Below, piece after piece: positions 9,101 to 17,344 of a DNA stretch of 64,000 nucleotides. The stretch is from the NCBI RefSeq assembly GCF_001307805.1, contig NZ_CP013862.1, positions 1,612,001-1,676,000 on the forward strand. The letters run 5' to 3'. The translations under genes and the position numbers were made by a program. This DNA comes from Lentibacillus amyloliquefaciens. Lineage in GTDB: Bacteria > Bacillota > Bacilli > Bacillales > Amphibacillaceae. Positions within the stretch are counted from its first letter, which is position 1. Each line of letters starts with the position of its first letter. A model generated the notes under the pieces. It saw only the letters and a program-made list of their open reading frames with translations, was not told where the DNA came from and did no database searches.

Positions 9101-9219
9101 CCTGCCCCGGTGTTGCCGGCAATGACAAACAGCTTATTGCCATTGAGCTCATTAAAATCGATTCTTTCTGTCTGTTTATAGGGTCCAAATGCTGTCATCG
9201 TCAGTTTTATTGGCCGCAT
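6127..9219 (-). CDS. sbcC: SbcC, ATPase subunit of the SbcCD (Mre11-Rad50-like) nuclease
   Basis: 1030 residues, an SMC-like ATPase. N-terminal Walker A GNTGAGKTT at 35-43 with FGPYKQTERIDF ahead of it; long coiled coils; a central zinc hook CPVCG near residue 520; a second coiled coil; then the ABC signature LSGGEKFNASL, Walker B TMFIDEGFGTLDEE and the distal SHVQEL switch region. Together with SbcD it opens DNA hairpins and cleaves ends and protein-blocked breaks. The ATG at 9219 is preferred over a GTG one codon upstream because of GGGGGATA at the right distance. It lies 24 nt downstream of sbcD. Confidence 0.96.
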   Translation of the reverse strand: MRPIKLTMTAFGPYKQTERIDFNELNGNKLFVIAGNTGAGKTTIFDAICFALYGSASGSDREDNRMLRSDFAPDDKHTSIELEFEIHGRHYRILRQLGHVKKGNKSKTGERYEFYEKVDGREVPCVDRQMVSEIDKKLEAIIGLTQDQFKQIVMLPQGEFRKLLTSETENKEAILRRLFKTESYNQINQLLRDRKSKADEAFKQLQQSRDHHVNSIHTALPEREGAELFDVLHSDYYNINQVIGGLDKEIAYYTEKITTDDKAYQDAYQKHDQKQTELNEAKMLNNQFADLDKKKTELSDLEKQIPGYQEKEKQHANAERASHLEVYEKQVTDWKNDEKTKRDALQHAETADKQAREKLEQATNAYQQEEKKGNQRDEAARELERLKGFLPTVKELDDKKNELEKLAQKGRQSAKDLENAKTEHRKQSEAVEKHDKQIAELDQAVSQLPDKQQALMEASEQYKAAKGYVDLETKQSAIKQDLKQKEKAYLTAKQAYNDKEEAWLNNQAVVLAGHLHDGESCPVCGSTEHPNKASNHAEMVSREDLNSLKKDMEEKEKYFRASETDSSANAQLLVEKEQELGQYDIAAEKAAEVRDKLFEKGTNIKQEVASLNKQREELNQLKANQETEKEALKKLESQKEELDKTHQKLQSDYQSAHAVYKEQLRNIPEDVQTLPALEKRIAETDEHKTKLEKAWENAQKRFQQAKETAAKTAADFSNATNQLTETKEKSSKAEQQFQKALEQAEFESEDAYKQAKMSSSEREELKETIGQFNDNLTAKRQQVNDLAEALKDKERVDLAAMEEERQMLKTAYEAAYRMLNQSKDYRYQAITIKESIETTHEQAAEHEKELAVITDLHDVLRGQNSQKISFERYLQIEYLERIIDVANIRLKRLSNGQFSLRRSERQEAHGKQSGLALDVDDAYTGQRRDVKTLSGGEKFNASLCLALGMSDVIQSFQGNIAIDTMFIDEGFGTLDEESLNKAIDTLIDLQQSGRMIGVISHVQELKNIFPARLEVMKTKEGHSRTEFVVT

Positions 9220-9243
9220 CACTTATCCCCCCCTTTTCAACAT

Positions 9244-10428
9244 TTAGTTCTTCACCGTTTCCTTGGATGGTCCGGCCTCACGTTCTTCTTTCAAGAGGTC
9301 ATCCAGAACATCATTGAATATCGCTTCAGTATCTTCTGAGACGTCGTAGCCTTTCACTTCTTTATAAAAATTTCTGAACAAATCAAGATCGCTCATTTCC
9401 GTCCGCTTCGTTCGATTTGTCACTTCAGTCTCATCGGGTGATACCCTGAAATTCCCGCGCTCAACATGCATCGCATTCGGATAAACCGACCTGAGCCGCT
9501 CCATTGGCGACAAAACCGGTGCCTCGTCCAGCAGCCTGACAAATACATAGTCATCACTAACCGGATGAGTCAATAATTCATCCATTGTCGCCTCAACCGT
9601 CCGGATATCCCGTTTTGGCGTGAGTGTGCGCTTTTCAATCGATGCTTCTCCATTGGCGCCCAGCTCAACAACAGAATAGCCTTTTTGATGATGCTCTTCA
9701 GAAATGGAATATTTTAGGATAGACCCGGAATACCGGACCGTTTCAGACGTGACATGATGCGCGTGATGCAAGTGTCCGAGCGCTGTATAATCAAACGGGG
9801 CAAAATGGCGGGCATCCACATATTCCGCGCCACCGATTGACAGCGGCCGCTCCGAATCACTCGTGTTCTCTTCCTCCTCGCCAAATGGTGTGACAAACGC
9901 ATGTCCTATGTACACGTGACGGGCATCCGGATCCATGTCCTGCTGAATCATTTCCGCGATTTTCCGTCCAGCGTCATTATGGCTGCGGACCGTATCGTCT
10001 TCCGTCATCGTGCGGACAACACTCGGATCACAATAAGGCACCAGGTGAAAATGAACCGGCCCATGTTCATCATAAAGCACAACCGGCTTTAATTCCTGAT
10101 CAAAATGACCTGCGATGTAAAAACCATTTTGCTTCATAATATTGCTTCCAAAGTCAAGCCGGCCCGGGCTGTCATGATTTCCCGCAACGGCCAGTACAGG
10201 CGTTTTTAACTCGAGTACAATTTTACTCAGCGTTTCATCCAATAGATTGACAGCCTCAGTCGGCGGTACGGCCCGATCATATAAATCCCCGGCGATAATC
10301 ACCGCATCTGGTCTCTCTTCTTCGACTGCTGCTGCGAACTGGTCCAGACAATAGCGCTGGTCATCTGTCATATAGACACCCTGAACAAGCTTCCCCAGAT
10401 GCCAGTCCGCCGTATGGAATAGTTTCAT
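9244..10428 (-). CDS. sbcD: SbcD, exonuclease subunit of SbcCD
   Basis: 394 residues, an Mre11-like metallophosphoesterase. Motifs: FHTADWHLGK at 4-13, VIIAGDLYDR near 47, LAVAGNHDSPGR near 80, then IGHAFVTPF near 195 and LGHLHHAHH near 240. These supply the two-metal active site. A C-terminal capping domain follows. It is first in a two-gene operon with sbcC. The upstream region (10443-10754) contains a degenerate repeat array and no gene. Confidence 0.95.
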   Translation of the reverse strand: MKLFHTADWHLGKLVQGVYMTDDQRYCLDQFAAAVEEERPDAVIIAGDLYDRAVPPTEAVNLLDETLSKIVLELKTPVLAVAGNHDSPGRLDFGSNIMKQNGFYIAGHFDQELKPVVLYDEHGPVHFHLVPYCDPSVVRTMTEDDTVRSHNDAGRKIAEMIQQDMDPDARHVYIGHAFVTPFGEEEENTSDSERPLSIGGAEYVDARHFAPFDYTALGHLHHAHHVTSETVRYSGSILKYSISEEHHQKGYSVVELGANGEASIEKRTLTPKRDIRTVEATMDELLTHPVSDDYVFVRLLDEAPVLSPMERLRSVYPNAMHVERGNFRVSPDETEVTNRTKRTEMSDLDLFRNFYKEVKGYDVSEDTEAIFNDVLDDLLKEEREAGPSKETVKN

Positions 10429-10514
10429 CCCGCTCTCCCCTTTTTCGGCAAATTCTATTTCTCTCTATTATAATACAAAATCGGGACGTGTTGGTTTAAA
10501 AATATATGTTTGAA

Positions 10515-10700
10515 TTGTAAACTTAAGCAACGAGCAAAACTCAAGCCGAATCGCCTGCGAGCTATAAGGAGTGTTGCTGCTCCGAAAATACTTGTGAGAC
10601 GACGAGCACCGAACAAATTGTGAACTTAAGCGGGAACTATGTGAACTTGAGCCGATACCACTGCTTTTCGAGCCGATTCTGTGACAACTTAAGCGAAAAG
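10515..10700. repeat. degenerate ~21-nt repeat cluster (core GTGAACTTAAGC)
   Basis: Units at 10619-10639, 10640-10660 and 10680-10700 are each 21 nt and share TGTGAACTTAAGC-like cores followed by variable bases; 10661-10679 is a 19-nt diverged unit (CTGCTTTTCGAGCC). A related unit starts at 10515 (TTGTAAACTTAAGC), followed by a partial one with CTCAAGCC. It occupies the gap between sbcD and the germination operon. No gene or ribosome binding site was found in it. Confidence 0.5.
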
Positions 10701-10754
10701 CCGAGGAAGCGCATCACTTCCCGAGCTTGCAACGAGTGCACCAGCCAATTACAT

Positions 10755-10982
10755 TCATCCTTCCAGCAATTGACTGAACGGCTTGAAGACCCACTGAACA
10801 AATTCGGTGGGGCCGGAGAGGTTTGGAAATATAATGAGCATAACCGCCAGCAGAAAGCCGCCTGTTGTCAGGATGATAAACGCACGCTTTTCCTTTTTCT
10901 GGTCTTCATTAATTCTCGGCCATTCATACAGCGTGATTAAGGCAGCAACAACAATAGCTAAAAACACACTCGCTATTTTCAT
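10755..10982 (-). CDS. small two-helix membrane protein of the gerA-type operon
   Basis: 75 residues: a hydrophobic helix at 4-20, a charged loop (NEDQKKEKRA), a second helix at 34-54 and an amphipathic tail. It overlaps the stop of gerC by ATGA, so it is translationally coupled to it. Small membrane proteins of this size are recurrent fourth genes in germination-receptor operons of Bacillales. Its role in the receptor is inference from position. Confidence 0.7.
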   Translation of the reverse strand: MKIASVFLAIVVAALITLYEWPRINEDQKKEKRAFIILTTGGFLLAVMLIIFPNLSGPTEFVQWVFKPFSQLLEG

Positions 10983-12154
10983 TCGTTAATCACCTCGTCA
11001 TCCGGTACCGTTGGCGGTGATGTGGATCTGCCAGGCCGCTTTATTTTAACATCACTGTTAAGTTCAACCGTTACTTCGGGAAATGTTTCCTCATTCCAGT
11101 TATCTTTCACTTTAGCCCATTGGTCAGGGTAATGACGATGAAACACCTCACCAAACTTTAGAATATCTGCCTGCATATCTTTCTGCACGTGTTCCAGGGC
11201 TGTTCGGATACGCTTTTCAATCCTGTCTTCCAATTGCTTCTCAAGCTTATTGATCGTGTCAGGGTTCCCTAGATTTAACTTTGTTTCATTTTCGACTGCA
11301 TCGTCGACCGAATTAATGTTTACGGTCATCGTCCAATTTCCATTTTCAACTTTGGGAATCAGCTTTGTTTTTGAATCGAAAATATTAAATGAAATATAGC
11401 CTTCCGTACCCTCGGGCTTCACGGTGACTGCGGCATCGTTAATTTCATCCCGCAGCCATAGAATACCCCTTGTCAAACTGTCATCGAGTTGTCCGACCAT
11501 TTTTCCATCTTTAAATACAGCTGTGCCACTTACACGCAATCCCTGTGTATTGGGAGGTTCCTCCTCAATTTCGAGTATCGGCAAAGCTGCGTTTTCACTT
11601 TCATCAGATGTCATCTGGACCAGATCTTTCACGTGGACACTCATACCAACCTCTAAATTAGCCAATTCCCTTGCTGTTTCAGCTGAACTTGACTCCAAAT
11701 CAGGCATGACTTTAAAGAAATCTGCAGGGGCACCCTTCGTTACAAAAACATAAGACCTTAATCTTGGTTTCGGATGCCGCGACAAAAAATCAATATGTTT
11801 GCGGATTCCTTTCTCGGCCATTTTTTCACTGATAAACACAACACGGTTATGGCCGGAAAATATGTTTCGCGAAAGTTTTTCCTGCAGTTTTGACCTGGCA
11901 TCAAAGGTTGTTTTGCCAATTTCCTTCTCCACAGTTGTCAGTTCTCCGGTGCCTTGCTGGCCTCCCCCGCCTCCTACTCCACTTGCCATCGAACTTGGGT
12001 TTACCAGCTGCAAGGAAAGTTCAACCTGCTCATCTTCCATTTTATGAAGGCCGAGTCCGACAACAATGGCTAAATCATTGACTTCTGTGCGATCCCAGCA
12101 TCCCGCAAGAAGCAGCATCAGAAGACAGACAGGAATAATCGATAGCTGTTTCAT
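10979..12154 (-). CDS. GerC-family germination receptor lipoprotein, Ger(x)C
   Basis: 391 residues. The N-terminus MKQLSIIPVCLLMLLLAGCWDRTEVNDLAIV is a lipoprotein signal with lipobox LAGC followed by the WDRxEvnDLAiV motif typical of Ger(x)C proteins. The C subunit sits on the outer face of the spore inner membrane and forms part of the nutrient receptor. A start nine bases further upstream exists, but the AAAGGAGG would then touch the start codon; the ATG at 12154 has proper spacing. Glycine-rich loop GVGGGGGQQGTG near residue 60. Third gene of the gerA operon. Confidence 0.92.
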   Translation of the reverse strand: MKQLSIIPVCLLMLLLAGCWDRTEVNDLAIVVGLGLHKMEDEQVELSLQLVNPSSMASGVGGGGGQQGTGELTTVEKEIGKTTFDARSKLQEKLSRNIFSGHNRVVFISEKMAEKGIRKHIDFLSRHPKPRLRSYVFVTKGAPADFFKVMPDLESSSAETARELANLEVGMSVHVKDLVQMTSDESENAALPILEIEEEPPNTQGLRVSGTAVFKDGKMVGQLDDSLTRGILWLRDEINDAAVTVKPEGTEGYISFNIFDSKTKLIPKVENGNWTMTVNINSVDDAVENETKLNLGNPDTINKLEKQLEDRIEKRIRTALEHVQKDMQADILKFGEVFHRHYPDQWAKVKDNWNEETFPEVTVELNSDVKIKRPGRSTSPPTVPDDEVINE

Positions 12155-12173
12155 GACGGGCATCCTCCTTTTC

Positions 12174-13274
12174 TTATTCGGCGTGCGTAGCTGAACGCTT
12201 CCCCAACATGATGGCAGCCGCCAGCAGCATAATCGGAATGATAGCTAAAAAAACAAGTGAGTAAAATGGAAACGTTTCGCTCAAGAATTTCTCAAGCCCC
12301 TGCAAATTGCCTGCAGACCAGTATCCCAACACCGTGATAATGAGAGCAAACGGGAATACAATCGGCTGGTAATCACTCAGCTTCAGCCATTGAGCGGTAC
12401 TTAGAACTGTGGCATAGAAAAAAACCGAAATTTTAACAAATATACCACCTACCCAAATCGCCATGACGACAGACTCCATATGTTGGACAAATTCAGCTAT
12501 ACTGATATATCGTGCTGCTTCCATAACGGGGTATGTAAACTTGGAGGTGATCGCACCAAATACAAACATCGTTACCATATTGGTTACGACCATGGTGAAC
12601 ATAACAGCAATTATGGTTGTGATATTCCACTTCACAACTTTTTTCCGGCTTCTTAAAAATGGCAGCATGAAAGAAATCATAAAAAATTCTAAAAACCATC
12701 CTGCCGGAACCACTGCACCCCTTAATGAAGGCATTAAGCCCTTTTCAAAAGCGGGAAGCATATTGCCGGGATCCAGATCCGGGGTTAATAACAGAAGAAT
12801 TAATATAAATAAGACCGTCACAACAGGCACAAATACCTGAGCGCTCCGGGCCATCACTTCAATTCCGCCCCTGACAGCTAAGGCACATACAAACGCCATG
12901 CTTCCAAGAATAACAATCATGGGTGTATCCTCAAGGAAATTACCCTTCACAAATTCACCATATTCCCGTAAGATAACCCCGCATAGATGGGCTAAAAAAA
13001 AGATAAACGCAAGGCCGATTACTTTCCCAAGGAATTTGCCGGCTATCGTTTCACTATATTGAATGATCGTCTGTTTCGGGAAACGCTTATTTAACTGAAT
13101 CGCAATAAAAGCAGCCAGAAAGCCGGCCAGAGAAGCCCAGATCGGTGACAGCCACATATCCTGCCGTGCTTGATCTCCGGTTATCGCCGGAACGAGCAGA
13201 ATCGCTGTTGCTATAATAGTCGGATAAATGAGAACAGCCATTTGCAGGGGACTAATTTTCCCTTTTTCAATCAT
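12174..13274 (-). CDS. GerB-family germination permease (APC superfamily)
   Basis: 366 residues with about ten membrane helices. The N-terminal KISPLQMAVLIYPTIIATAIL and the following glycine-containing helix are the usual start of spore germination permeases (PF03845). The B subunit is thought to bind the germinant and act in the inner membrane. Its specificity (amino acid, sugar or nucleoside) cannot be predicted. It lies between gerA (15 nt upstream) and gerC. Confidence 0.92.
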   Translation of the reverse strand: MIEKGKISPLQMAVLIYPTIIATAILLVPAITGDQARQDMWLSPIWASLAGFLAAFIAIQLNKRFPKQTIIQYSETIAGKFLGKVIGLAFIFFLAHLCGVILREYGEFVKGNFLEDTPMIVILGSMAFVCALAVRGGIEVMARSAQVFVPVVTVLFILILLLLTPDLDPGNMLPAFEKGLMPSLRGAVVPAGWFLEFFMISFMLPFLRSRKKVVKWNITTIIAVMFTMVVTNMVTMFVFGAITSKFTYPVMEAARYISIAEFVQHMESVVMAIWVGGIFVKISVFFYATVLSTAQWLKLSDYQPIVFPFALIITVLGYWSAGNLQGLEKFLSETFPFYSLVFLAIIPIMLLAAAIMLGKRSATHAE

Positions 13275-13289
13275 GCTTGTTCCACCTCT

Positions 13290-14885
13290 TTATTCCTCAC
13301 CTCTGATTGGAGAAGATTTCTGGTTATCGGATTGACGGTATTTGTTCGAGTCGCCTGTAAAATGCGGTCTTGTATTCATTTTCCACCATGGCACACGCAT
13401 CAGCACATCCTTCATACCCCGCCATTGCATCGGTGCCATCGGGCTAAGATATGGCTGACCGAATGAGCGAAGTGAGACCATATGGACAATAATCACAATA
13501 ATCCCCATTATGATGCCCAGCAGTCCAAGCGTTCCTGCCAAAATAATCATGGGAAAACGAAGCATCCGAACCGCAATCGATGCTGAATAGCGCGGAATGG
13601 TAAACGAAGCAACACCTGTCAATGCAACCACAATGACCATCGGAGCTGATACAATCCCTGCTGAAACCGCCGCTTCACCAATAACCAGCGCACCGACAAT
13701 GCTGACCGCTGAGCCCACTTGTTTTGGCAGACGAAGCCCGGCTTCACGGAGCGCTTCAAAAGTGATTTCCATCATGAGCGCTTCCACCAGTGCAGGGAAG
13801 GGCACCTGGGCACGTGAGCCGGCAATACTGAATAACAGAGTTGTCGGAACCATCTCCTGGTGAAAGGTAAGCAGTGCGACATATAATGAAGGAAGAAACA
13901 GTGAAATCATCAGAAAAAGATACCGCATCCAACGAATTGATGTACCGATTAAGTAACGTCCATAGTAATCTTCACTCGCCTGCAGCAATGAATAAAATGT
14001 CGCAGGTACAACCATGGCAAATGGAGAGCCATCCACCAGGACAGCAACACGCCCTTCCAGCAGGTTTGCCGTCACAACATCCGGCCGCTCCGTCGATAAT
14101 ACCTGAGGAAAAGGTGAGTGTGGATTATCTTCAATAAATTCTTCCAATACTCCGCTGTCCAAAATACCATCAGCATCGATTCGTTTTATCCGATTAACAG
14201 CTTCTTCCAATACGTCCTGATCCGCAACACCGTCGATATACGCAAGTTTTATGGTTGTTTTGGTGTATTCACCGGCCTCCATCGATTTCATTTTCAGCTT
14301 GGGGCTCCTGACCCTTCTCCGAATAAGTGACGTGTTGACACTGATCGTTTCAACAAAACCTTCTCGGGGACCCTTGACAACGGTTTCTGCCTGTGGCTCT
14401 TCTACAGATCGCTTTTCCCATTTGGAGAGCCCTAAAGCAAACCCGCTATTTTGCTGATCAACCAGAATAACCGGACGACCGGATGCAATTTCTTTTATGC
14501 TGTCTGAAAACGTTTTGACTTCTTTGACACTGGAAGTCGACACCCTTTTATGAATGAGTGTATCGATGCTATAGTCCGTATTCGGCGCCGATTTAATGAG
14601 CGGGGAAAGGACACTGTCATCGATTTCTTCAATATTTGACAGCCCTTCGATATAAATGAGAATCGCTTTAACCTGTTCACCTATGTAAAATGTACGAAAA
14701 ATAACGTCAGAGCTGTCTTTATATATTGACCGAAACATGTTTTCATTATCGGCTAGGCTCCCATAAAGCGGAGCCTGTTCATCAATTGATGATTCAAGCT
14801 TGGACGTTTTATCCGCTTGATTAGATTTGGGCTGTTTCCGCCGCCTTTTTATCAACGGCAGTCTCCCTCTTTGCCCTTTTTTCAT
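13290..14885 (-). CDS. GerA-family germination receptor subunit
   Basis: 531 residues. Hydrophilic N-terminal domain with a basic start (KKGQRGRLPLIKRRRKQPK), the conserved VDGSPFAMVVPATF segment, and five C-terminal membrane helices with SLYVALLTFHQEMVPT, VPFPALVEALMMEITFEALREAG and RLPKQVGSAVSIVGALVIG. These are signatures of GerA/SpoVAF family A subunits. First gene of the operon; expression is expected in the forespore under sigma-G, although I could not assign a clear promoter. Confidence 0.93.
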   Translation of the reverse strand: MKKGQRGRLPLIKRRRKQPKSNQADKTSKLESSIDEQAPLYGSLADNENMFRSIYKDSSDVIFRTFYIGEQVKAILIYIEGLSNIEEIDDSVLSPLIKSAPNTDYSIDTLIHKRVSTSSVKEVKTFSDSIKEIASGRPVILVDQQNSGFALGLSKWEKRSVEEPQAETVVKGPREGFVETISVNTSLIRRRVRSPKLKMKSMEAGEYTKTTIKLAYIDGVADQDVLEEAVNRIKRIDADGILDSGVLEEFIEDNPHSPFPQVLSTERPDVVTANLLEGRVAVLVDGSPFAMVVPATFYSLLQASEDYYGRYLIGTSIRWMRYLFLMISLFLPSLYVALLTFHQEMVPTTLLFSIAGSRAQVPFPALVEALMMEITFEALREAGLRLPKQVGSAVSIVGALVIGEAAVSAGIVSAPMVIVVALTGVASFTIPRYSASIAVRMLRFPMIILAGTLGLLGIIMGIIVIIVHMVSLRSFGQPYLSPMAPMQWRGMKDVLMRVPWWKMNTRPHFTGDSNKYRQSDNQKSSPIRGEE

Positions 14886-15017
14886 CCTGGTGCATCCTTT
14901 CTGCTGCGACTGAGTGAATACACCTTAGGTTTGTTCATTGAGAGGAAATTTATACTATTTGAAAACAATATAAGAATATTGGCGTTTGTTTGGTTGAGTC
15001 CTCCACTATTGGATGCC

Positions 15018-15719
15018 CTAATATTTCCGATAAACCTTCATAGACCAGCGCCAGCAAAGGAGCCAAATCACGATCATCAGCAGAATAGCGATTCCCCATA
15101 ACAACAAAGGAAACCGGTCCATCCATTTGATTGTTTGGTCGGTTATTTGTCCGGTAAATTCAAATTGACCTGCAACAATTAGCAAAAATAAAAAGAAAGT
15201 GAACAAACTGTTGCTGCCCCACCGAAAGAAAAAGCCCAGCTGAATAGCCAATACACTAAATGCGTAAAAGAAAACGATCATGCATAATCCTGTCCAGACC
15301 ATCAGTGATGCAGCATACGGAAAAATGACGTCATAAATCCACCATAAACCACACAGCCAAATCGCCATGAGTCCATTCATTAGAAAAACGGAAATATACT
15401 TAGCCGTAACAATCTCTTTAATCGTAATCGGCAACATATGTAAAAATTTATAAAACCCTTTGCGATTTTCCTTATCGGTCTTGTTGCACACAATCATCCA
15501 GCTAATCGCATATGGCATAAAAAGAACAGCAAAAGAAATCCTGGATACATCTGTAAAACTAAGATTCGATTGCTCAATCCAGTTCATTACCACATCCAAC
15601 CGGCTGAAAAAAGTTACCGTTAACACAAGGGCGAGTGATATCAGGAAATACCAGAACAGCATGCGTCGCTGCTCATACCATTCTTCCTTGATGAAATCCG
15701 TAATCACATTTGTCCTCAT
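15018..15719 (-). CDS. ABC transporter permease (last gene of GntR-ABC operon)
   Basis: 233 residues with six predicted membrane helices and no binding motif. N-terminal amphipathic segment DFIKEEWYEQRRMLFWYFLIS; loop EIVTAKYISVFLMNGL resembles the 'E+V.AKF+SVL' loop of the neighbouring permeases, so it is a related ABC-2 type subunit. It overlaps the upstream permease by ATGA. The complex resembles Ytr-type exporters that respond to cell-envelope stress, but the substrate is unknown. Confidence 0.75.
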   Translation of the reverse strand: MRTNVITDFIKEEWYEQRRMLFWYFLISLALVLTVTFFSRLDVVMNWIEQSNLSFTDVSRISFAVLFMPYAISWMIVCNKTDKENRKGFYKFLHMLPITIKEIVTAKYISVFLMNGLMAIWLCGLWWIYDVIFPYAASLMVWTGLCMIVFFYAFSVLAIQLGFFFRWGSNSLFTFFLFLLIVAGQFEFTGQITDQTIKWMDRFPLLLWGIAILLMIVIWLLCWRWSMKVYRKY

Positions 15720-16444
15720 GTTGATTCCCCTTCCAACGCTTTCTTTCGAGTTGCTTTATGTTGGTGGTTTAAAGGAAATCCCTTTCTGCTCACGCGCCTT
15801 CCTGATAACCACCAGCAAACGAAATAGACCACAAGTGCCAATGCCATAAACACGACAGGAACGAACATGTCGGATGTCATTCCTATGCTTGTCAGGTAAA
15901 ACCCTCCAAGGCCAAACACATTAGCCCAAATGACTGTAGATAGTAATTCAACGATAAAAACACCGGGTGAGCCTTTGAAAAAATAGATTAGTAATGTAAT
16001 AGCGGGTATGAAAATAGTCATTGATGAGAAAAAGCCCAAAAGTGCTCCGTATTCATCCATACTGAAGCCGCCTATGAAAATAGGCAAAAATATGCCTATA
16101 GTGTTCATCCAGACAATCGCCGTGCCGCTCATTACCAGAACACTTATGAATTTAGCACTGACAATTTCACTCTTTTTCACAGGCAATGTTTGTAAAAAAG
16201 TCATCTGACGGCTATCATCTTCACGCTTCAAACTATTATCGACCCCTAGCACAACAAGCACCATTCCAAGCATCGAAACATTTAATTTAAAATTATTAAG
16301 GTCATAAACCCCTGCCAGACCGGGACCGAGCAGCCATATGATGACAGGATATCCGATGCCAAGCAATCCATAGATTAGTGCGGGGTTTTTGTTATGGCCG
16401 GCTATATTTAGTATTCCGAGTTCCCTTTTAAGTAATGCTTCCAT
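15716..16444 (-). CDS. ABC-2 type permease, paralogue 2
   Basis: 242 residues, six helices. Contains TFLQTLPVKKSEIVSAKFIS and ends SCWW-like/VCWWLSGRRVSRKGFP, both shared with the next gene upstream, showing that the two are tandem paralogues. AGGAGGT lies 7 nt before the ATG. Partner of the ATPase encoded upstream. Confidence 0.8.
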   Translation of the reverse strand: MEALLKRELGILNIAGHNKNPALIYGLLGIGYPVIIWLLGPGLAGVYDLNNFKLNVSMLGMVLVVLGVDNSLKREDDSRQMTFLQTLPVKKSEIVSAKFISVLVMSGTAIVWMNTIGIFLPIFIGGFSMDEYGALLGFFSSMTIFIPAITLLIYFFKGSPGVFIVELLSTVIWANVFGLGGFYLTSIGMTSDMFVPVVFMALALVVYFVCWWLSGRRVSRKGFPLNHQHKATRKKALEGEST

Positions 16445-16465
16445 CTATTAGACCTCCTGACTGCT

Positions 16466-17230
16466 TCAATTATTTCCCCGATTCTTTTTAGACAGACGCT
16501 GAGCTTGACGTCTTTTCAATTCCTCCGCATGTTTTTCAATTTTTTCCCTATGCGGATCGTCTACTTCTTTCGGAAATCCTTTGAGCTTCACCCAATTGGC
16601 CATAATCCACCAGCAACTAAGGTAAACCAAACTTGAAATGGCAAGTGATATACTAAATAAAAAGTCTTTCGGTATGTCAAATGGTGAATAAAAACCAACA
16701 TAAAGCAAAAACACGGACCCGTTGAGTAACAAAGCATAATTAATCCATCCTCCGTAAAAACTCCCGCGCAAATAGTACCATAATAGATTTCCGGTCACCA
16801 ATAACAATAAAACAGCAAGGAAAAGAAAGATAATCATTGTCGATTCAACTGTCCAGACGTCATTTATGAGTAAATTTGCAGAAAAAAGTACAGACACCCA
16901 AACAAATATAAACCCGCATAATAAAAGCGTGCTAAGAAATTTCGCATGAACAATGTCCGTTTTTCTAACCGGCAATGTCTGCAAAAATGCTAGTTGCCTG
17001 TTTGCAGCATCTTCCTCCATTGTATCCAACATGTGCATCCCGGCCGACAACATGCCGATTAAAAATATAAACAGGCTTATAGTACCCGTTGCCAAAAAAC
17101 TCATAGCGTTCGGCCCCAACAACCATATAAGCAGAATCAATACGAGGCCAAAAACGAAATAAGTCTGAAAACTTCTTTTTAAATTGATGGTTACCATGCC
17201 ATCCAGTTCCCGTCGAATCAATCGCCACAT
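16466..17230 (-). CDS. ABC-2 type permease, paralogue 1
   Basis: 254 residues starting MWRLIRRELDGM. This ATG has AAAGGAGG about 9 nt upstream; the longer open frame to 17341 overlaps a pseudogene scrap and lacks a site. Contains AFLQTLPVRKTDIVHAKFLS and SCWWIMANWVKLKGFPKE, closely matching paralogue 2. A basic, glutamate-rich tail (about 35 residues) follows the last helix. Same operon as the ATPase. Confidence 0.8.
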   Translation of the reverse strand: MWRLIRRELDGMVTINLKRSFQTYFVFGLVLILLIWLLGPNAMSFLATGTISLFIFLIGMLSAGMHMLDTMEEDAANRQLAFLQTLPVRKTDIVHAKFLSTLLLCGFIFVWVSVLFSANLLINDVWTVESTMIIFLFLAVLLLLVTGNLLWYYLRGSFYGGWINYALLLNGSVFLLYVGFYSPFDIPKDFLFSISLAISSLVYLSCWWIMANWVKLKGFPKEVDDPHREKIEKHAEELKRRQAQRLSKKNRGNN

Positions 17231-17259
17231 TAAGCGGCCCTCCTTTCTTCCGGTGGATG

Positions 17260-17344
17260 TTACGACACCTGATCTGTGGTGGAGTTGTCCCTGTTTTCTT
17301 CGGGAAACCCTTTTACGATCACCTTTCGTACAGCCATCCACCAG
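17260..17344 (-). pseudogene. C-terminal remnant of a third permease paralogue
   Basis: Minus-strand frame directly after the ATPase stop reads SSWWMAVRKVIVKGFPEENR and nine more residues before TAA (17262-17260). WW-x-x-x(x)-(V/R)-x-(L/R)-KGFP is the same C-terminal motif seen in the two intact permeases (SCWWIMANWVKLKGFP and VCWWLSGRRVSRKGFP). No start or membrane segments remain, so most of a permease gene has been deleted, leaving only its last about 30 codons. Confidence 0.65.

Noticed and set aside
10620..10940. 106-codon plus-strand frame
   Set aside because: It runs through the 21-nt repeats and is antisense to the small germination-operon gene, without a start signal.
14505..14520. 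cre-like sequence TGAAAACGTTTTGA within the gerA gene
   Set aside because: It lies deep inside a coding region, away from any promoter, and departs from the consensus near its end.
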